Shown here: positions 1 to 9,200 of the stretch, one piece after another | Layout of the letters: the number at the start of each line of letters is the position of its first letter | Numbering within the stretch: position 1 is the stretch's first letter | From: an uncultured Formosa sp. | GTDB lineage: Bacteria; Bacteroidota; Bacteroidia; Flavobacteriales; Flavobacteriaceae | Length of the DNA: 64,000 nt | Assembly: GCF_947500765.1 (NCBI RefSeq) | Contig: NZ_CANMTH010000002.1 | Span: 496,001-560,000, forward strand | Reading direction: 5' to 3' | Made by a program: the position numbers and the translations under genes | Notes under the pieces: model-generated | Told to the model about the DNA's origin: nothing | The model's input: only the letters and a program-made list of their open reading frames with translations | Databases searched by the model: none

Positions 1-11
1 ACTTTTTGAAA

Positions 12-2042
12 TTATTTTATTAAACCAGCACGTCTTAATAAGGCTTCTGGTTGAGGTTCTTGACCTCTAAAACGTTTGTATAATGTCATGGGATCTACCG
101 TTCCGCCTAGAGATAATACATTATCTTTAAACTTGGTTGCAACTTCAGAATTAAAAATTCCTGCTTCTTTAAAATATTCAAAAGCATCTGCATCTAAAAC
201 TTCTGCCCATTTATAACTATAATATCCCGAAGAATAACCGCCTTGAAAAATGTGAGAAAAAGCTGTACTCATACAATTTTCAGCAACATCTGGGTATAAT
301 TTTGTGTTTTCGAATGCTTTTAATTCTTGTGTTTTAACATCGTTAAAGTTTGAAGGGTCTTGTCCGTGCCAACTCATATCTAATAATCCAAAGCTAATTT
401 GGCGTAAGGTTTGCATGCCTTCGTTAAAAGTTGAAGACTCTTTTATTTTTGAAACTAATTCCATCGGGATCACTTCACCTGTTTCATAATGTGTAGCGAA
501 TAACTCTAAAGCTTCTTTTTCGTAACACCAGTTTTCCATCACCTGACTTGGTAATTCTACAAAATCCCAATATACGCTAGTTCCAGATAAGCTAGGGTAA
601 GTGGTGTTTGCCAGCATACCATGTAATGCATGACCAAATTCATGAAATAGGGTTGTAACTTCGTTAAACGTTAATAACGATGGTTTGCTTTTTGTTGGTT
701 TTGTAAAATTGCAAACTATAGAAATATGCGGACGATTGTTTTCTCCGTTTTTAATAGATTGTGATTTATAAGAAGTCATCCATGCTCCATTTCTTTTTCC
801 TGCTCTAGGAAAGAAATCGGCATAGAAAATAGAAACCAAGTCGCCAGAATTGTTTGTTACCTTATAAGTTAATACATCTTGATGATATTTATCTATAGTG
901 TCAATATTTTCAAAATGTAAGCCGTACAATTTTTCAGCAATTTTAAAAGCACCGTTCGTTACATTTTCTAGTTTGAAATAAGGTTTTAGCTTTTCGTCGT
1001 CTAAATCGAATAACTTTTGTTTTAGTTTTTCAGCATAATATCCAGAATCCCATTTTTCTAGTCTATCTATACCGTCTAATTCTTTTGCAAAATCTTCTAA
1101 ATTTTTAAACTCTTCTTGTGCTGCTGGTTTTGCTTTGTCTAGTAATTCGTTTAGAAATTCTATGACATTTTCTGGCGTTTTAGCCATACGTTCTTCTAAA
1201 ACAAAGTTTGCATGTGTTTTATAGCCTAATAAATTTGCGCGTTCAAAACGTTTTTTAACAATATTTAAAACAATGTTTTGGTTGTCGAATTCGTTATTAT
1301 GAAATCCTTTTTTACCAAAAGCAATTGCTAATTTTTTTCTAAGTTCACGATTATCTGCATACGTCATAAACGGAATGTAGCTTGGGTAGTCTAATGTAAT
1401 TAGCCAGCCGTCTTTATCTTTAGATTCTGCTAATTGTTTTGCTGCTTCTTTAGCGCCTTCAGGTAAACCGCTTAAATCTGCTTCATTTGTAATGTGCATT
1501 TCAAAAGCATTAGTTTCTGCTAAAACATGCTCACCAAAGGTTAAACTTAATTTACTTAAATCTTTGTCTATGTTACGAAGTGTTTCTTTTTTGTCTTCAA
1601 CTAAATTAGCACCATTTCTAGAAAAGCTTTTGTAAGATTTGTCTAAAAGCATAAGTTGCTCTCCATTTAAATCTAACTTGCTTTTATTGTCGTAAACAGC
1701 TTTTACACGTTTAAAAAGGGCTTCGTTTAATGTGATATCATTCCCGAATTCTGAAAGTAATGGTGAAACGTCTTGAGCAATTTTCTGAATGTCGTCATTG
1801 GTTTCTGCAGAATTTAAATTGAAAAATATATTAGTTACGCGATCCAATTGTTGTCCAGAAAATTCTAAAGCTTCGATGGTGTTTTCGAATGTTGGTGGTT
1901 CTGGGTTAGATGTTATATGGTCGATTTCAGTTTTTGTCTCTTCAATTAATGTTGTAATTGCAGGTAAAAAGTCTTCGTTTTTTATTGCCGAAAATGGAGC
2001 TGTATTGTATGTTGTTTGAAAAGGATGTAATAGAATGTTCAT
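12..2042 (-). CDS. M3 family metallopeptidase (oligopeptidase A / dipeptidyl carboxypeptidase type)
   Basis: A zinc oligopeptidase predicted to degrade short peptides, either cleaving within them or removing C-terminal dipeptides. The protein is 676 aa, normal for the M3 (PrlC/Dcp) family. The zinc site HEFGH is at about residues 467-471, followed by ALHG, with the usual downstream GTSVYWDFVELPSQ-type segment carrying the third zinc ligand region, and an FSHIFQGGYSSGYYSY substrate-site motif near the C-terminus. There is no convincing signal peptide, so a cytoplasmic location is inferred. The gene is transcribed alone. A 171-base gap separates it from purE upstream, and that gap contains purE's terminator and a palindromic promoter-like site. 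Whether it is Dcp or oligopeptidase A cannot be decided from motifs alone, so no symbol is given. Confidence 0.92.
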   Translation of the reverse strand: MNILLHPFQTTYNTAPFSAIKNEDFLPAITTLIEETKTEIDHITSNPEPPTFENTIEALEFSGQQLDRVTNIFFNLNSAETNDDIQKIAQDVSPLLSEFGNDITLNEALFKRVKAVYDNKSKLDLNGEQLMLLDKSYKSFSRNGANLVEDKKETLRNIDKDLSKLSLTFGEHVLAETNAFEMHITNEADLSGLPEGAKEAAKQLAESKDKDGWLITLDYPSYIPFMTYADNRELRKKLAIAFGKKGFHNNEFDNQNIVLNIVKKRFERANLLGYKTHANFVLEERMAKTPENVIEFLNELLDKAKPAAQEEFKNLEDFAKELDGIDRLEKWDSGYYAEKLKQKLFDLDDEKLKPYFKLENVTNGAFKIAEKLYGLHFENIDTIDKYHQDVLTYKVTNNSGDLVSIFYADFFPRAGKRNGAWMTSYKSQSIKNGENNRPHISIVCNFTKPTKSKPSLLTFNEVTTLFHEFGHALHGMLANTTYPSLSGTSVYWDFVELPSQVMENWCYEKEALELFATHYETGEVIPMELVSKIKESSTFNEGMQTLRQISFGLLDMSWHGQDPSNFNDVKTQELKAFENTKLYPDVAENCMSTAFSHIFQGGYSSGYYSYKWAEVLDADAFEYFKEAGIFNSEVATKFKDNVLSLGGTVDPMTLYKRFRGQEPQPEALLRRAGLIK

Positions 2043-2112
2043 TTTTTGATCGATTTTATCTAAATAAATGTTAAAAAATGTTTTTAACTTCTTTAAAAAT
2101 TAAGAATTGTTA

Positions 2113-2127
2113 TATCTTTGCAAAGAT
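2113..2127. promoter_or_regulatory. Palindromic pair of back-to-back -7-like boxes
   Basis: The palindrome ATCTTTGCAAAGAT contains TATCTTTG, a full match to the flavobacterial -7 consensus TAnnTTTG, on the plus strand. On the minus strand it contains AATCTTTG, one mismatch from consensus. The minus-strand box would give the M3 peptidase gene a leader of roughly 65-70 nt. The plus-strand box would transcribe the short spacer towards the hairpin at 2181-2208. Neither side has a good TTTG -33 box 19 bases upstream, so this is a candidate only. Confidence 0.4.
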
Positions 2128-2180
2128 TTTTTTCATAAAAGAGCTGGTTACTCTGAAAAAATTTATTGATTAATAGCGAA

Positions 2181-2208
2181 AAAAAGCCTCGATATTTCGA
2201 GGCTTTTT
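2181..2208 (-). terminator. Intrinsic terminator after purE (T-rich on both sides)
   Basis: The arms AAAAAGCCTCGA and TCGAGGCTTTTT flank a 4-base TATT loop. The hairpin starts 6 bases beyond the purE stop codon. The A and T runs on either side allow it to work in both directions. Confidence 0.85.
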
Positions 2209-2213
2209 TATGT

Positions 2214-2693
2214 TTATAAGTGTTTGGCTGTTTCTAGAACAGCCTGTTTTAAGCCTTCTTTGTAAAGTACTATTTTATCTAGCACCGCAGGGTTTGAACT
2301 TCCTATAATTTGAGCCGCTAATATACCTGCATTTTTAGCACCATTAAGTGCAACAGTAGCTACAGGAACGCCACCAGGCATTTGTAAGATAGATAGTACA
2401 GAATCCCAACCATCTATAGAATTACTACTTTTTACAGGAACTCCAATAATTGGTAAAGGCGATAAAGATGCTACCATTCCTGGTAAATGCGCTGCACCAC
2501 CTGCACCAGCAATTATAACTTGTATACCACGAGTATGCGCATTTTTGCCATAATCGAATAATTTTTCTGGAGTTCGGTGTGCAGAAACAATATCTACTTC
2601 TACTTCTATGTTAAATTCTTTTAATATATCTATTGCATCTTGCATAACAGGAAGGTCACTTTTACTTCCCATAATAACGCCAACTTTACTCAT
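2214..2693 (-). CDS. purE: N5-carboxyaminoimidazole ribonucleotide mutase
   Basis: Moves the carboxyl group of N5-CAIR to carbon 4 of the imidazole ring, giving CAIR in de novo purine synthesis. The 159 aa length is that of class I bacterial PurE. Characteristic motifs are the N-terminal GSKSDLPVM phosphate-binding turn (residues 9-17), SAHRTPEKL with the catalytic-type histidine at about residue 39, and the [11 protein letters not shown] and PIIGVPV segments in the middle. It lies 35 bases downstream of purK on the same strand, in a two-gene operon that carries out consecutive steps. A terminator follows directly. Confidence 0.97.
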   Translation of the reverse strand: MSKVGVIMGSKSDLPVMQDAIDILKEFNIEVEVDIVSAHRTPEKLFDYGKNAHTRGIQVIIAGAGGAAHLPGMVASLSPLPIIGVPVKSSNSIDGWDSVLSILQMPGGVPVATVALNGAKNAGILAAQIIGSSNPAVLDKIVLYKEGLKQAVLETAKHL

Positions 2694-2728
2694 ACTATAT
2701 ATGTTTTCTTTTATTGCTATTGTTTTTT

Positions 2729-3883
2729 TTATTCTGAAATAACTTGAATACTGTTTTTTACACTCTCGGCAATTTTACGAGCTTCAACAATATCTTTATT
2801 TACAATGGTTACATGTCCCATTTTTCTAAATGGACGGGTTTGTTTTTTACCATATATGTGTGGTGTAACTCCATCCATGGCCATAATGGTTTCTATATTT
2901 TTATAAACAACATTTCCTGTGTAACCTTCTGCTCCCACTAAATTCACCATAATACCATTTAATTTATTCTGGGTATTTCCTAAGGGTAAGTCTAGAATGG
3001 CTCTAATATGTTGTTCGAATTGAGAAGTATAACTAGCTTCAATAGTTTGATGGCCAGAATTATGTGGTCTTGGAGCCACTTCATTTATAATAATATCGTC
3101 GTCTTTTGTCTGAAACATTTCAACAGCCAATAAACCAACATGATTAAAGGCTTGCGCTGCTTTTAGTGCAATATCTGTCGCTTTTTTAGCAACAGCATCG
3201 CTAATTCGTGCAGGACAAATAACATATTCTACTTGGTTTGCTTCTGGATGAAATTCCATTTCTACCACAGGATATGTTGTAATCTCGCCAGATACATTTC
3301 GCGCCACGATAACCGCTAATTCGTTTTTAAACGGAATTAATTTTTCTGTAATACATTCTACATTTGGCAAGTTCTCTAAATCTTTTAATTCGCGAACAAT
3401 TTTTACACCTGTACCATCGTAACCAAACTGAGCACTTTTCCAAACAAACGGAAAATCTAATCCACCGTTAGAGATGGTGTCTTGAATTTCTATAGTATAT
3501 GCAAAACGAGAAAATGGTGCAGTTGGTAAATTATGGTCTACGTAAAATAATTTCTGTTTAGATTTATTTTGAATAGTACGTAATGTTTTAGAAGATGGAT
3601 ATACTTTTATACCAATCTTCTCTAAATCTTCAAGCGCATTTACGTTTACATTTTCAATTTCAATAGTTAATACATCAACGTGTTTTCCAAAATTAAAAAC
3701 CGCGTCGTAATCCATTAAATCTCCAATAAAAAATGCATTACTGCCTACTTTGCAAGGCGCTTCTTCACTTGGGTCTAAGACACTGGTATAGATATCGAAT
3801 TTGCGGGTTTCATTAAGTAGCATTTTTCCTAATTGGCCACCACCTAGTATTCCTAATTTAAAATTTGAAGAAAAGTAATTCAT
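2729..3883 (-). CDS. purK: N5-carboxyaminoimidazole ribonucleotide synthase
   Basis: An ATP-grasp enzyme that carboxylates AIR with bicarbonate and ATP to give N5-CAIR, the substrate of the adjacent PurE. The protein is 384 aa. The N-terminus has the nucleotide-fold glycine loop [13 protein letters not shown]. The ATP-grasp core includes [15 protein letters not shown] and [13 protein letters not shown], the latter carrying the metal-binding Glu/Asn and the substrate-binding Arg. The reading frame is open 12 codons further upstream, to 3919. I chose the ATG at 3883 because the family signature starts there and a -7-like box lies at 3917-3924, inside the longer frame. It is divergent from the hpt-adk fusion, so purine synthesis and salvage genes share one 162-base control region. 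Confidence 0.96.
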   Translation of the reverse strand: MNYFSSNFKLGILGGGQLGKMLLNETRKFDIYTSVLDPSEEAPCKVGSNAFFIGDLMDYDAVFNFGKHVDVLTIEIENVNVNALEDLEKIGIKVYPSSKTLRTIQNKSKQKLFYVDHNLPTAPFSRFAYTIEIQDTISNGGLDFPFVWKSAQFGYDGTGVKIVRELKDLENLPNVECITEKLIPFKNELAVIVARNVSGEITTYPVVEMEFHPEANQVEYVICPARISDAVAKKATDIALKAAQAFNHVGLLAVEMFQTKDDDIIINEVAPRPHNSGHQTIEASYTSQFEQHIRAILDLPLGNTQNKLNGIMVNLVGAEGYTGNVVYKNIETIMAMDGVTPHIYGKKQTRPFRKMGHVTIVNKDIVEARKIAESVKNSIQVISE

Positions 3884-3916
3884 TATATAACTGTTTTGCT
3901 CGTGTTTTAGACAGTA

Positions 3917-3924
3917 CAAAAATA
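3917..3924 (-). promoter_or_regulatory. Candidate -7 box of purK-purE
   Basis: On the minus strand this reads TATTTTTG, a full match to TAnnTTTG, 34 bases upstream of the chosen purK start. I find no clear TTTG at the expected -33 distance. Confidence 0.5.
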
Positions 3925-4008
3925 CATTTTAATATGAAATTAATTCTAAATTTAAGGAATCAATGCCATGAAACCTTTTTCTAAATTAGATTATAGGTCT
4001 CATTTGAT

Positions 4009-4016
4009 TATCTTTG
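4009..4016 (+). promoter_or_regulatory. Candidate -7 box of the hpt-adk gene
   Basis: TATCTTTG matches TAnnTTTG and lies 29 bases before the start codon, which would leave a leader of about 25 nt. The -33 region is poor. It faces away from the purK box at 3917-3924 across about 85 bases, so a single regulator could act on both. Confidence 0.5.
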
Positions 4017-4045
4017 CCAAGAATTAACAAAAAATAGGTTATTTT

Positions 4046-5155
4046 ATGATTAAACTTCACGACAAATATTTTAAGCCTTTTATCTCAGCTAAACAAATAG
4101 ATGATGCAATAACACGAATGGCAGAACAAATAGCAGTGGATTTTGCAGATGAAATTCCTGTTTTTATAGGTGTTTTAAACGGTTCGTTTATGATTGTAAG
4201 CGACTTTGTTAAAAAATATCCAAACCCGTGCGAAGTGACGTTTATTAAATTAGCGTCTTATGAAGGTGTAAAATCTACAGAAGATATTCAACGTTTAATT
4301 GGATTAACTCAAGATTTATCAGGACGTTCTGTTATTATTTTAGAAGATATTATAGATACAGGTCGTACTTTAGCAGAAATTCATCGCATTTTTAAAAATG
4401 AAAACGTTAAATCGTTGACTATTGCAACCTTGTTTTATAAACCAACCGCATATAAGAAAGATTTTAAACTTCATTATGTCGGTATCGAAATTCCAGACAA
4501 ATTTATAGTGGGTTACGGTTTAGATTACGACGGATTAGGTCGAGATTTACCAGAAGTATATCAAATTAAAACAACTCAACATATGACAAATTTAGTTCTA
4601 TTCGGACCTCCAGGAGCAGGAAAAGGGACGCAAGCAAATTTTTTAAAAGAAAAATATAATCTGGTACATATTTCTACAGGAGATGTATTTCGTTATAACA
4701 TAAAAAATGAAACCGCTTTAGGAATGCTAGCCAAATCTTTTATGGATAAAGGTGAATTGGTTCCAGATAAGGTTACAATTGAAATGTTGAGTGCTGAAGT
4801 TGAGAAAAATGCAGGAGCTAACGGATTTATTTTTGATGGTTTTCCGCGTACAAGTGCACAAGCTGCTGCTTTACAGGATTTAATGAAAAGCAAAGATTCT
4901 GAAATTAATGCTATGATTGCATTAGAAGTAGAAGACAGTGTGCTAATAGAACGTTTACTAGAACGTGGTAAAACTAGTGGTCGTTCAGACGATGCTGATG
5001 AGTCTATTATCTCCAATCGTATTAAAGAATATTATTCTAAAACGGCAATATTAAAAGATTACTATTCTGAACAAAATAAATATTTTGGAGTAGACGGTGT
5101 AGGTTCTGTAGAAGAAATTACAGTACGTTTAAGCAAAGTAATTGATTCATTATAA
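4046..5155 (+). CDS. Bifunctional hypoxanthine phosphoribosyltransferase / adenylate kinase fusion
   Basis: One 369-aa frame holds two complete purine enzymes. Residues 1 to about 178 form an HPRT, which converts hypoxanthine or guanine plus PRPP to IMP or GMP. The PRPP loop LEDIIDTGRT is at about 99-108. Residues 180-369 form a short-type adenylate kinase (2 ADP to ATP plus AMP). Its P-loop GPPGAGKGT is at 187-195, followed by the AMP-site segments STGDVFR and DGFPRT and the RGKTSGRSDD lid region. The kinase half begins at an internal ATG at 4583 (Met180). I see no stop, frameshift or convincing separate ribosome site there, so a fused product is the simplest reading, with internal initiation not excluded. 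The family is normally encoded by two genes, hpt and adk. The fusion appears to recur in flavobacteria, judging from the roughly 370-aa adenylate kinases I recall there. It faces purK-purE. Confidence 0.93.
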   Translation: MIKLHDKYFKPFISAKQIDDAITRMAEQIAVDFADEIPVFIGVLNGSFMIVSDFVKKYPNPCEVTFIKLASYEGVKSTEDIQRLIGLTQDLSGRSVIILEDIIDTGRTLAEIHRIFKNENVKSLTIATLFYKPTAYKKDFKLHYVGIEIPDKFIVGYGLDYDGLGRDLPEVYQIKTTQHMTNLVLFGPPGAGKGTQANFLKEKYNLVHISTGDVFRYNIKNETALGMLAKSFMDKGELVPDKVTIEMLSAEVEKNAGANGFIFDGFPRTSAQAAALQDLMKSKDSEINAMIALEVEDSVLIERLLERGKTSGRSDDADESIISNRIKEYYSKTAILKDYYSEQNKYFGVDGVGSVEEITVRLSKVIDSL

Positions 5156-5211
5156 TAGTACAATTACATTTTTAACATTTTAAAACCTTTCATTAAAAGG
5201 TTCAAATAATT

Positions 5212-6210
5212 ATGACTGAAGGAAATTTTGTAGACTACGTAAAAATCCAATTAACTTCTGGGAACGGAGGTAAAGGGTCTACGCATTTACATCGTGAAAA
5301 GTATATCACAAAAGGAGGTCCCGATGGGGGAGATGGTGGTCGAGGAGGTCATGTTATTATAAGAGGTAACGATAATTTATGGACTCTTTATCATTTAAAA
5401 TTTAAGCGTCATTTACGTGCTGGGCATGGCGAACACGGAAGTAGTGGTCGTAGTACTGGTGGAGATGGTGAAGATGTGTATTTAGATGTGCCATTAGGTA
5501 CTGTTGTTCGAGATACAGAAACGGATGAAATCCTTTTCGAAATCACGTATACTGGCGAAGAACGTATTGTTTGTCAAGGAGGAATGGGTGGTCGTGGAAA
5601 CTGGCACTTTAAAAGTTCAACAAATCAAACACCTCGTTACGCACAACCAGGTATGCCTTTAATAGAAAAGTATGTGACTTTAGAGTTGAAATTACTTGCC
5701 GATGTTGGTTTAGTAGGATTCCCAAATGCAGGGAAATCAACTTTATTGTCTGTGATTACTTCAGCAAAACCAAAAATTGCGGATTATGAGTTTACTACTC
5801 TAAAACCAAATTTAGGTATTGTAGAATATCGCGATTTCCAAACGTTTGTCATGGCAGATATTCCTGGTATTATTGAAGGTGCGGCAGAAGGTAAAGGATT
5901 AGGATATTATTTCTTAAGACATATAGAACGTAACTCGACGTTATTGTTTTTAATTCCTGCTGATGCTGAAGATATTACTAAGCAATATGAGATTTTGTTA
6001 GACGAATTAAGACGTTATAATCCTGAAATGTTGGATAAAGACCGTCTTATTGCGATTTCTAAATGTGATATGTTAGATGATGAATTACAAGCAGAACTAA
6101 AAGTAGAACTTGATGAAAAATTAGGTGTAGATTATATTTTTATTTCAGCCGTAGCGCAACAAGGTATTACCGAATTAAAAGATAAACTTTGGAAAATGCT
6201 TAATGTTTAA
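5212..6210 (+). CDS. obg: Obg/CgtA family GTPase
   Basis: A ribosome-associated GTPase involved in 50S subunit assembly and stress signalling. The protein is 332 aa. Residues 1 to about 158 form the glycine-rich Obg fold ([22 protein letters not shown]). The G domain follows, with P-loop GFPNAGKS (169-176), the G3 motif DIPG (216-219) and a G4 motif SKCD (283-286) in place of the common NKxD. The variable C-terminal OCT domain of some Obg proteins is absent, as is usual for short Obg proteins. It lies 56 bases after hpt-adk on the same strand, so co-transcription is likely. A strong terminator follows. Confidence 0.95.
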   Translation: MTEGNFVDYVKIQLTSGNGGKGSTHLHREKYITKGGPDGGDGGRGGHVIIRGNDNLWTLYHLKFKRHLRAGHGEHGSSGRSTGGDGEDVYLDVPLGTVVRDTETDEILFEITYTGEERIVCQGGMGGRGNWHFKSSTNQTPRYAQPGMPLIEKYVTLELKLLADVGLVGFPNAGKSTLLSVITSAKPKIADYEFTTLKPNLGIVEYRDFQTFVMADIPGIIEGAAEGKGLGYYFLRHIERNSTLLFLIPADAEDITKQYEILLDELRRYNPEMLDKDRLIAISKCDMLDDELQAELKVELDEKLGVDYIFISAVAQQGITELKDKLWKMLNV

Positions 6211-6230
6211 GTTTTTCTAAATTATATAAA

Positions 6231-6259
6231 AAAAAGGAGCCTAATTTAGGCTCCTTTTT
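6231..6259. terminator. Bidirectional terminator between convergent obg and the macroglobulin gene
   Basis: The 13-base arms AAAAAGGAGCCTA and TAGGCTCCTTTTT flank a 3-base loop. Both gene ends are within 25 bases, so one hairpin serves both. Confidence 0.9.
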
Positions 6260-6277
6260 TTATGACTTCATATTTTA

Positions 6278-9200
6278 TCATTTTATAGTTATAGTGGTGC
6301 CTTCACTGTGGCTACTAAATTCTGGAGCATACATACTTTCTATAGTCGTTATGCCATTACTCATTTTACCTGCGTTGTTTACGCGCAAATCATATTCAAA
6401 TACATAGACACCTTTACTTACAGCATCGAAAAAGAAGTGCGTGGCTGCATCTTTAGTACTTTCATAGTATCCTAAACCATCTTGCCATTTATAAGACGAT
6501 AAAACATTTACGGGTTCCAAACCAGATGCGCGCATATCTTTCATATGAAGGAATTCCATGTTGCGATCTGTTTTCAGAGTGATACGTACAGTAATTAAAT
6601 CTCCAACTTTTAATTTAGTTGACGGCTTAATGGCTTTAAGTGCTTCACCTGTATCTGTGTTCGATTTTATAAATAGTTTTTTTGTTAATTGTAGCGGTGT
6701 TTCTGCTGAGGTTATGGCATCTAAATTTTCAAAATATTGCCAATATAGGGATCCCCAAGCTATGCCTTTATTTTTATTTGTTAATGTAATCTCTGCTAAT
6801 TCTGGAGTAATCTCATCGGCGTTCCAAGTGGTTTTAAAGTAACCTGTGCCTGCTTCAACTTTGATGTCTTTCAATTTGTTTTCAGGAATTGGTTGTCCGC
6901 CAACGGTAATGTCTACAGATTCTGTAACCGATAACCAGTCACTTCCTTTTAATAAAATAGCATATATCGCATCTGTAGTCGATTTTGTAGTAGACCAACG
7001 ATTTGTTTGCTTATTTTTTAGCAACCATTTTGTTAAATTATCTACAGTTGTTGTGTCGTTTTCTATTTCCGAAAAGGCTTCAATTAATAACGATTGGGTT
7101 TCAATTGGCGATTCGTACCAATACCAAGACGCTGTGTTGGCTTTCCAATACATACCTAGTTCATCATTTGTTATACTATTTTCTTTTAAAGATTTTATAA
7201 TGGCAGTTGCTGTTTTTTTATCTCCTAAACGCTGTGCAATTAAGGCCATTAATCCTTTGTTGTATAACGAACCTTTTGTCCAATATTTTTTAATCTGAGA
7301 GCCATAATAATTGATTGTATTTTGAAGTTCTTTAGATGGTTTATCTTCAGTATAAAAACTTCTCATATACAAATAATGTAATTGTATATCGTTTAAATGG
7401 TAAGCATCATAATCTGGTTTAGCATTGTATTTAGAAATATTTTTATAAGTTTCTATAAATTCGGAATCTGTGAATTTAATTGCTCTAGATAACATGTGTT
7501 CTGAATCTTTAGTATCTAAGCCTAAATGTTGTAAATGTCCGAAACCAGTAACGATATGCTGAGTGATGTATCTGTTTTCGCTTCCGCCAGCAAACCAAGG
7601 CCAAGCGCCAGAGCCTAGCTGATTACGTTCAAGTTTTTGTTTAGTTGCTTGTAATTTAGCACTCATGGTATTCATGTCGAATAACAAACCAATACGTTTT
7701 TTTTGTTCTGTTTCACTTTGGGCATCACGTAACCAAGGGGTTTCTTCGATAAGAATAGATTTTAAGTCTTCGTTTTTTTCTAGATTGCTAATCAGTGCAT
7801 CTTTAGATTTCCATAGATTGAATACCTCTTGAATTCGCGGATTAGAAGTTACAATATGGCTTGCTAAGCTATTTCCGTAAAAGCGAGAAAAGATCTGCTC
7901 GTTACAGTCAAACGGATACTCAATAATATACGGCAACGCCTGAATCGCATACCAAGCCGGATTAGATGTAATCTCTAATGTCAGTTTATGATGTTTTAAC
8001 GTTTTAGAGGTATTGTGTTTTAATTTATCTAACTGAAAGTGTCGTATTTCGTTACCATTTACCCATAATGGCATGCTTTCGGTAACTAATGTTCTGTTAG
8101 ATAACACCGGCAATATGTTTTGTTCGCCATCGCTAAAGGTTCCTGCTTTGGCTATAATTTTATACAAAACGGCATCTACCGTTTCTGGAATTTTAAGCTT
8201 CCAAGACACTTGAGTTGTGTTCTTAGTATCTACTGAAAACGATTTTACAGCATTTGTGTTTTCTAAATTAATATCGATAGGCGCATTGGTTGTCGCATCG
8301 AAAAGCTGTAAAACGGCTTCTCCATTTAAAACAGTGTCAGATAAATTTGAAATTTTTGAGCTTATGGTAATGGCATCACCTTGACGTAAAAAACGTGGTG
8401 TGTTGGGCTGAACCATTAGTTCTTTTTGTGTCACCGTTGTTAAGGTCTGTATAGCACTATTCATACTCTTGGAATGTGCTAATAGTTGCAATTTCCATTG
8501 CGTTAAAGCTTCTGGTGAAGTAAAACTGAAACTGACATCACCTTCACTATTAGTTTGGAGTTGCGGAAAGAAGAAAGCCGTTTCTTTAAGGTTTTTTCTA
8601 ATTTTAACATCGTTAAATGCAGATCCATTTTTAGTTGAAATTAAAACAACACCGTACAATGCTTTGCGTCCGTAAAGCGCCATAGCTTCCTGAGGTTTTA
8701 GTACTTCAATACTTAAAATATCGGCTTTATCTACTGTATTAGCTTCAGATGCTACACCATCAATTATAAATAAAGGTGTGTTTTTACCTGATAATGAACT
8801 CACCCCACGAATAGGAACACTAACGTCTTCTTCAACCTCTTCAATTACAGTTTCTGCTACTTCAGCACTATCTTCAGCGATTGAAATCACCTCTGATGAA
8901 GGTGGTGTTGGCACGGCCATACTAGCGCGTTTTTGACTTAGATATCGACGATTAATCCACTGGTTACCATTAAAATTAAAACCAAACCAATTTAGTGCAT
9001 CGTACAATTGAGGTGTTACTTGTATGTGTTCTGAAGTATAATTAAAGTGTATAGAATGATTACCAAAAGATGAATTTGCTCTCCAATTATTATAAGAACT
9101 ATATCGCGGCTGAGAAATAGCATATAGGTTCCAGCTGTGTCTGTAAAACTCATCTAAAGAAGCATCGTACATACTTGCTAAGACTTCACTACTTAGTTTT

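Noticed and set aside
4583..5155. A separate adk gene starting at the internal ATG
   Set aside because: The frame is continuous with the HPRT part, with no stop, frameshift or clear ribosome site before it. A fusion is the simpler reading, though internal initiation is kept as a test.
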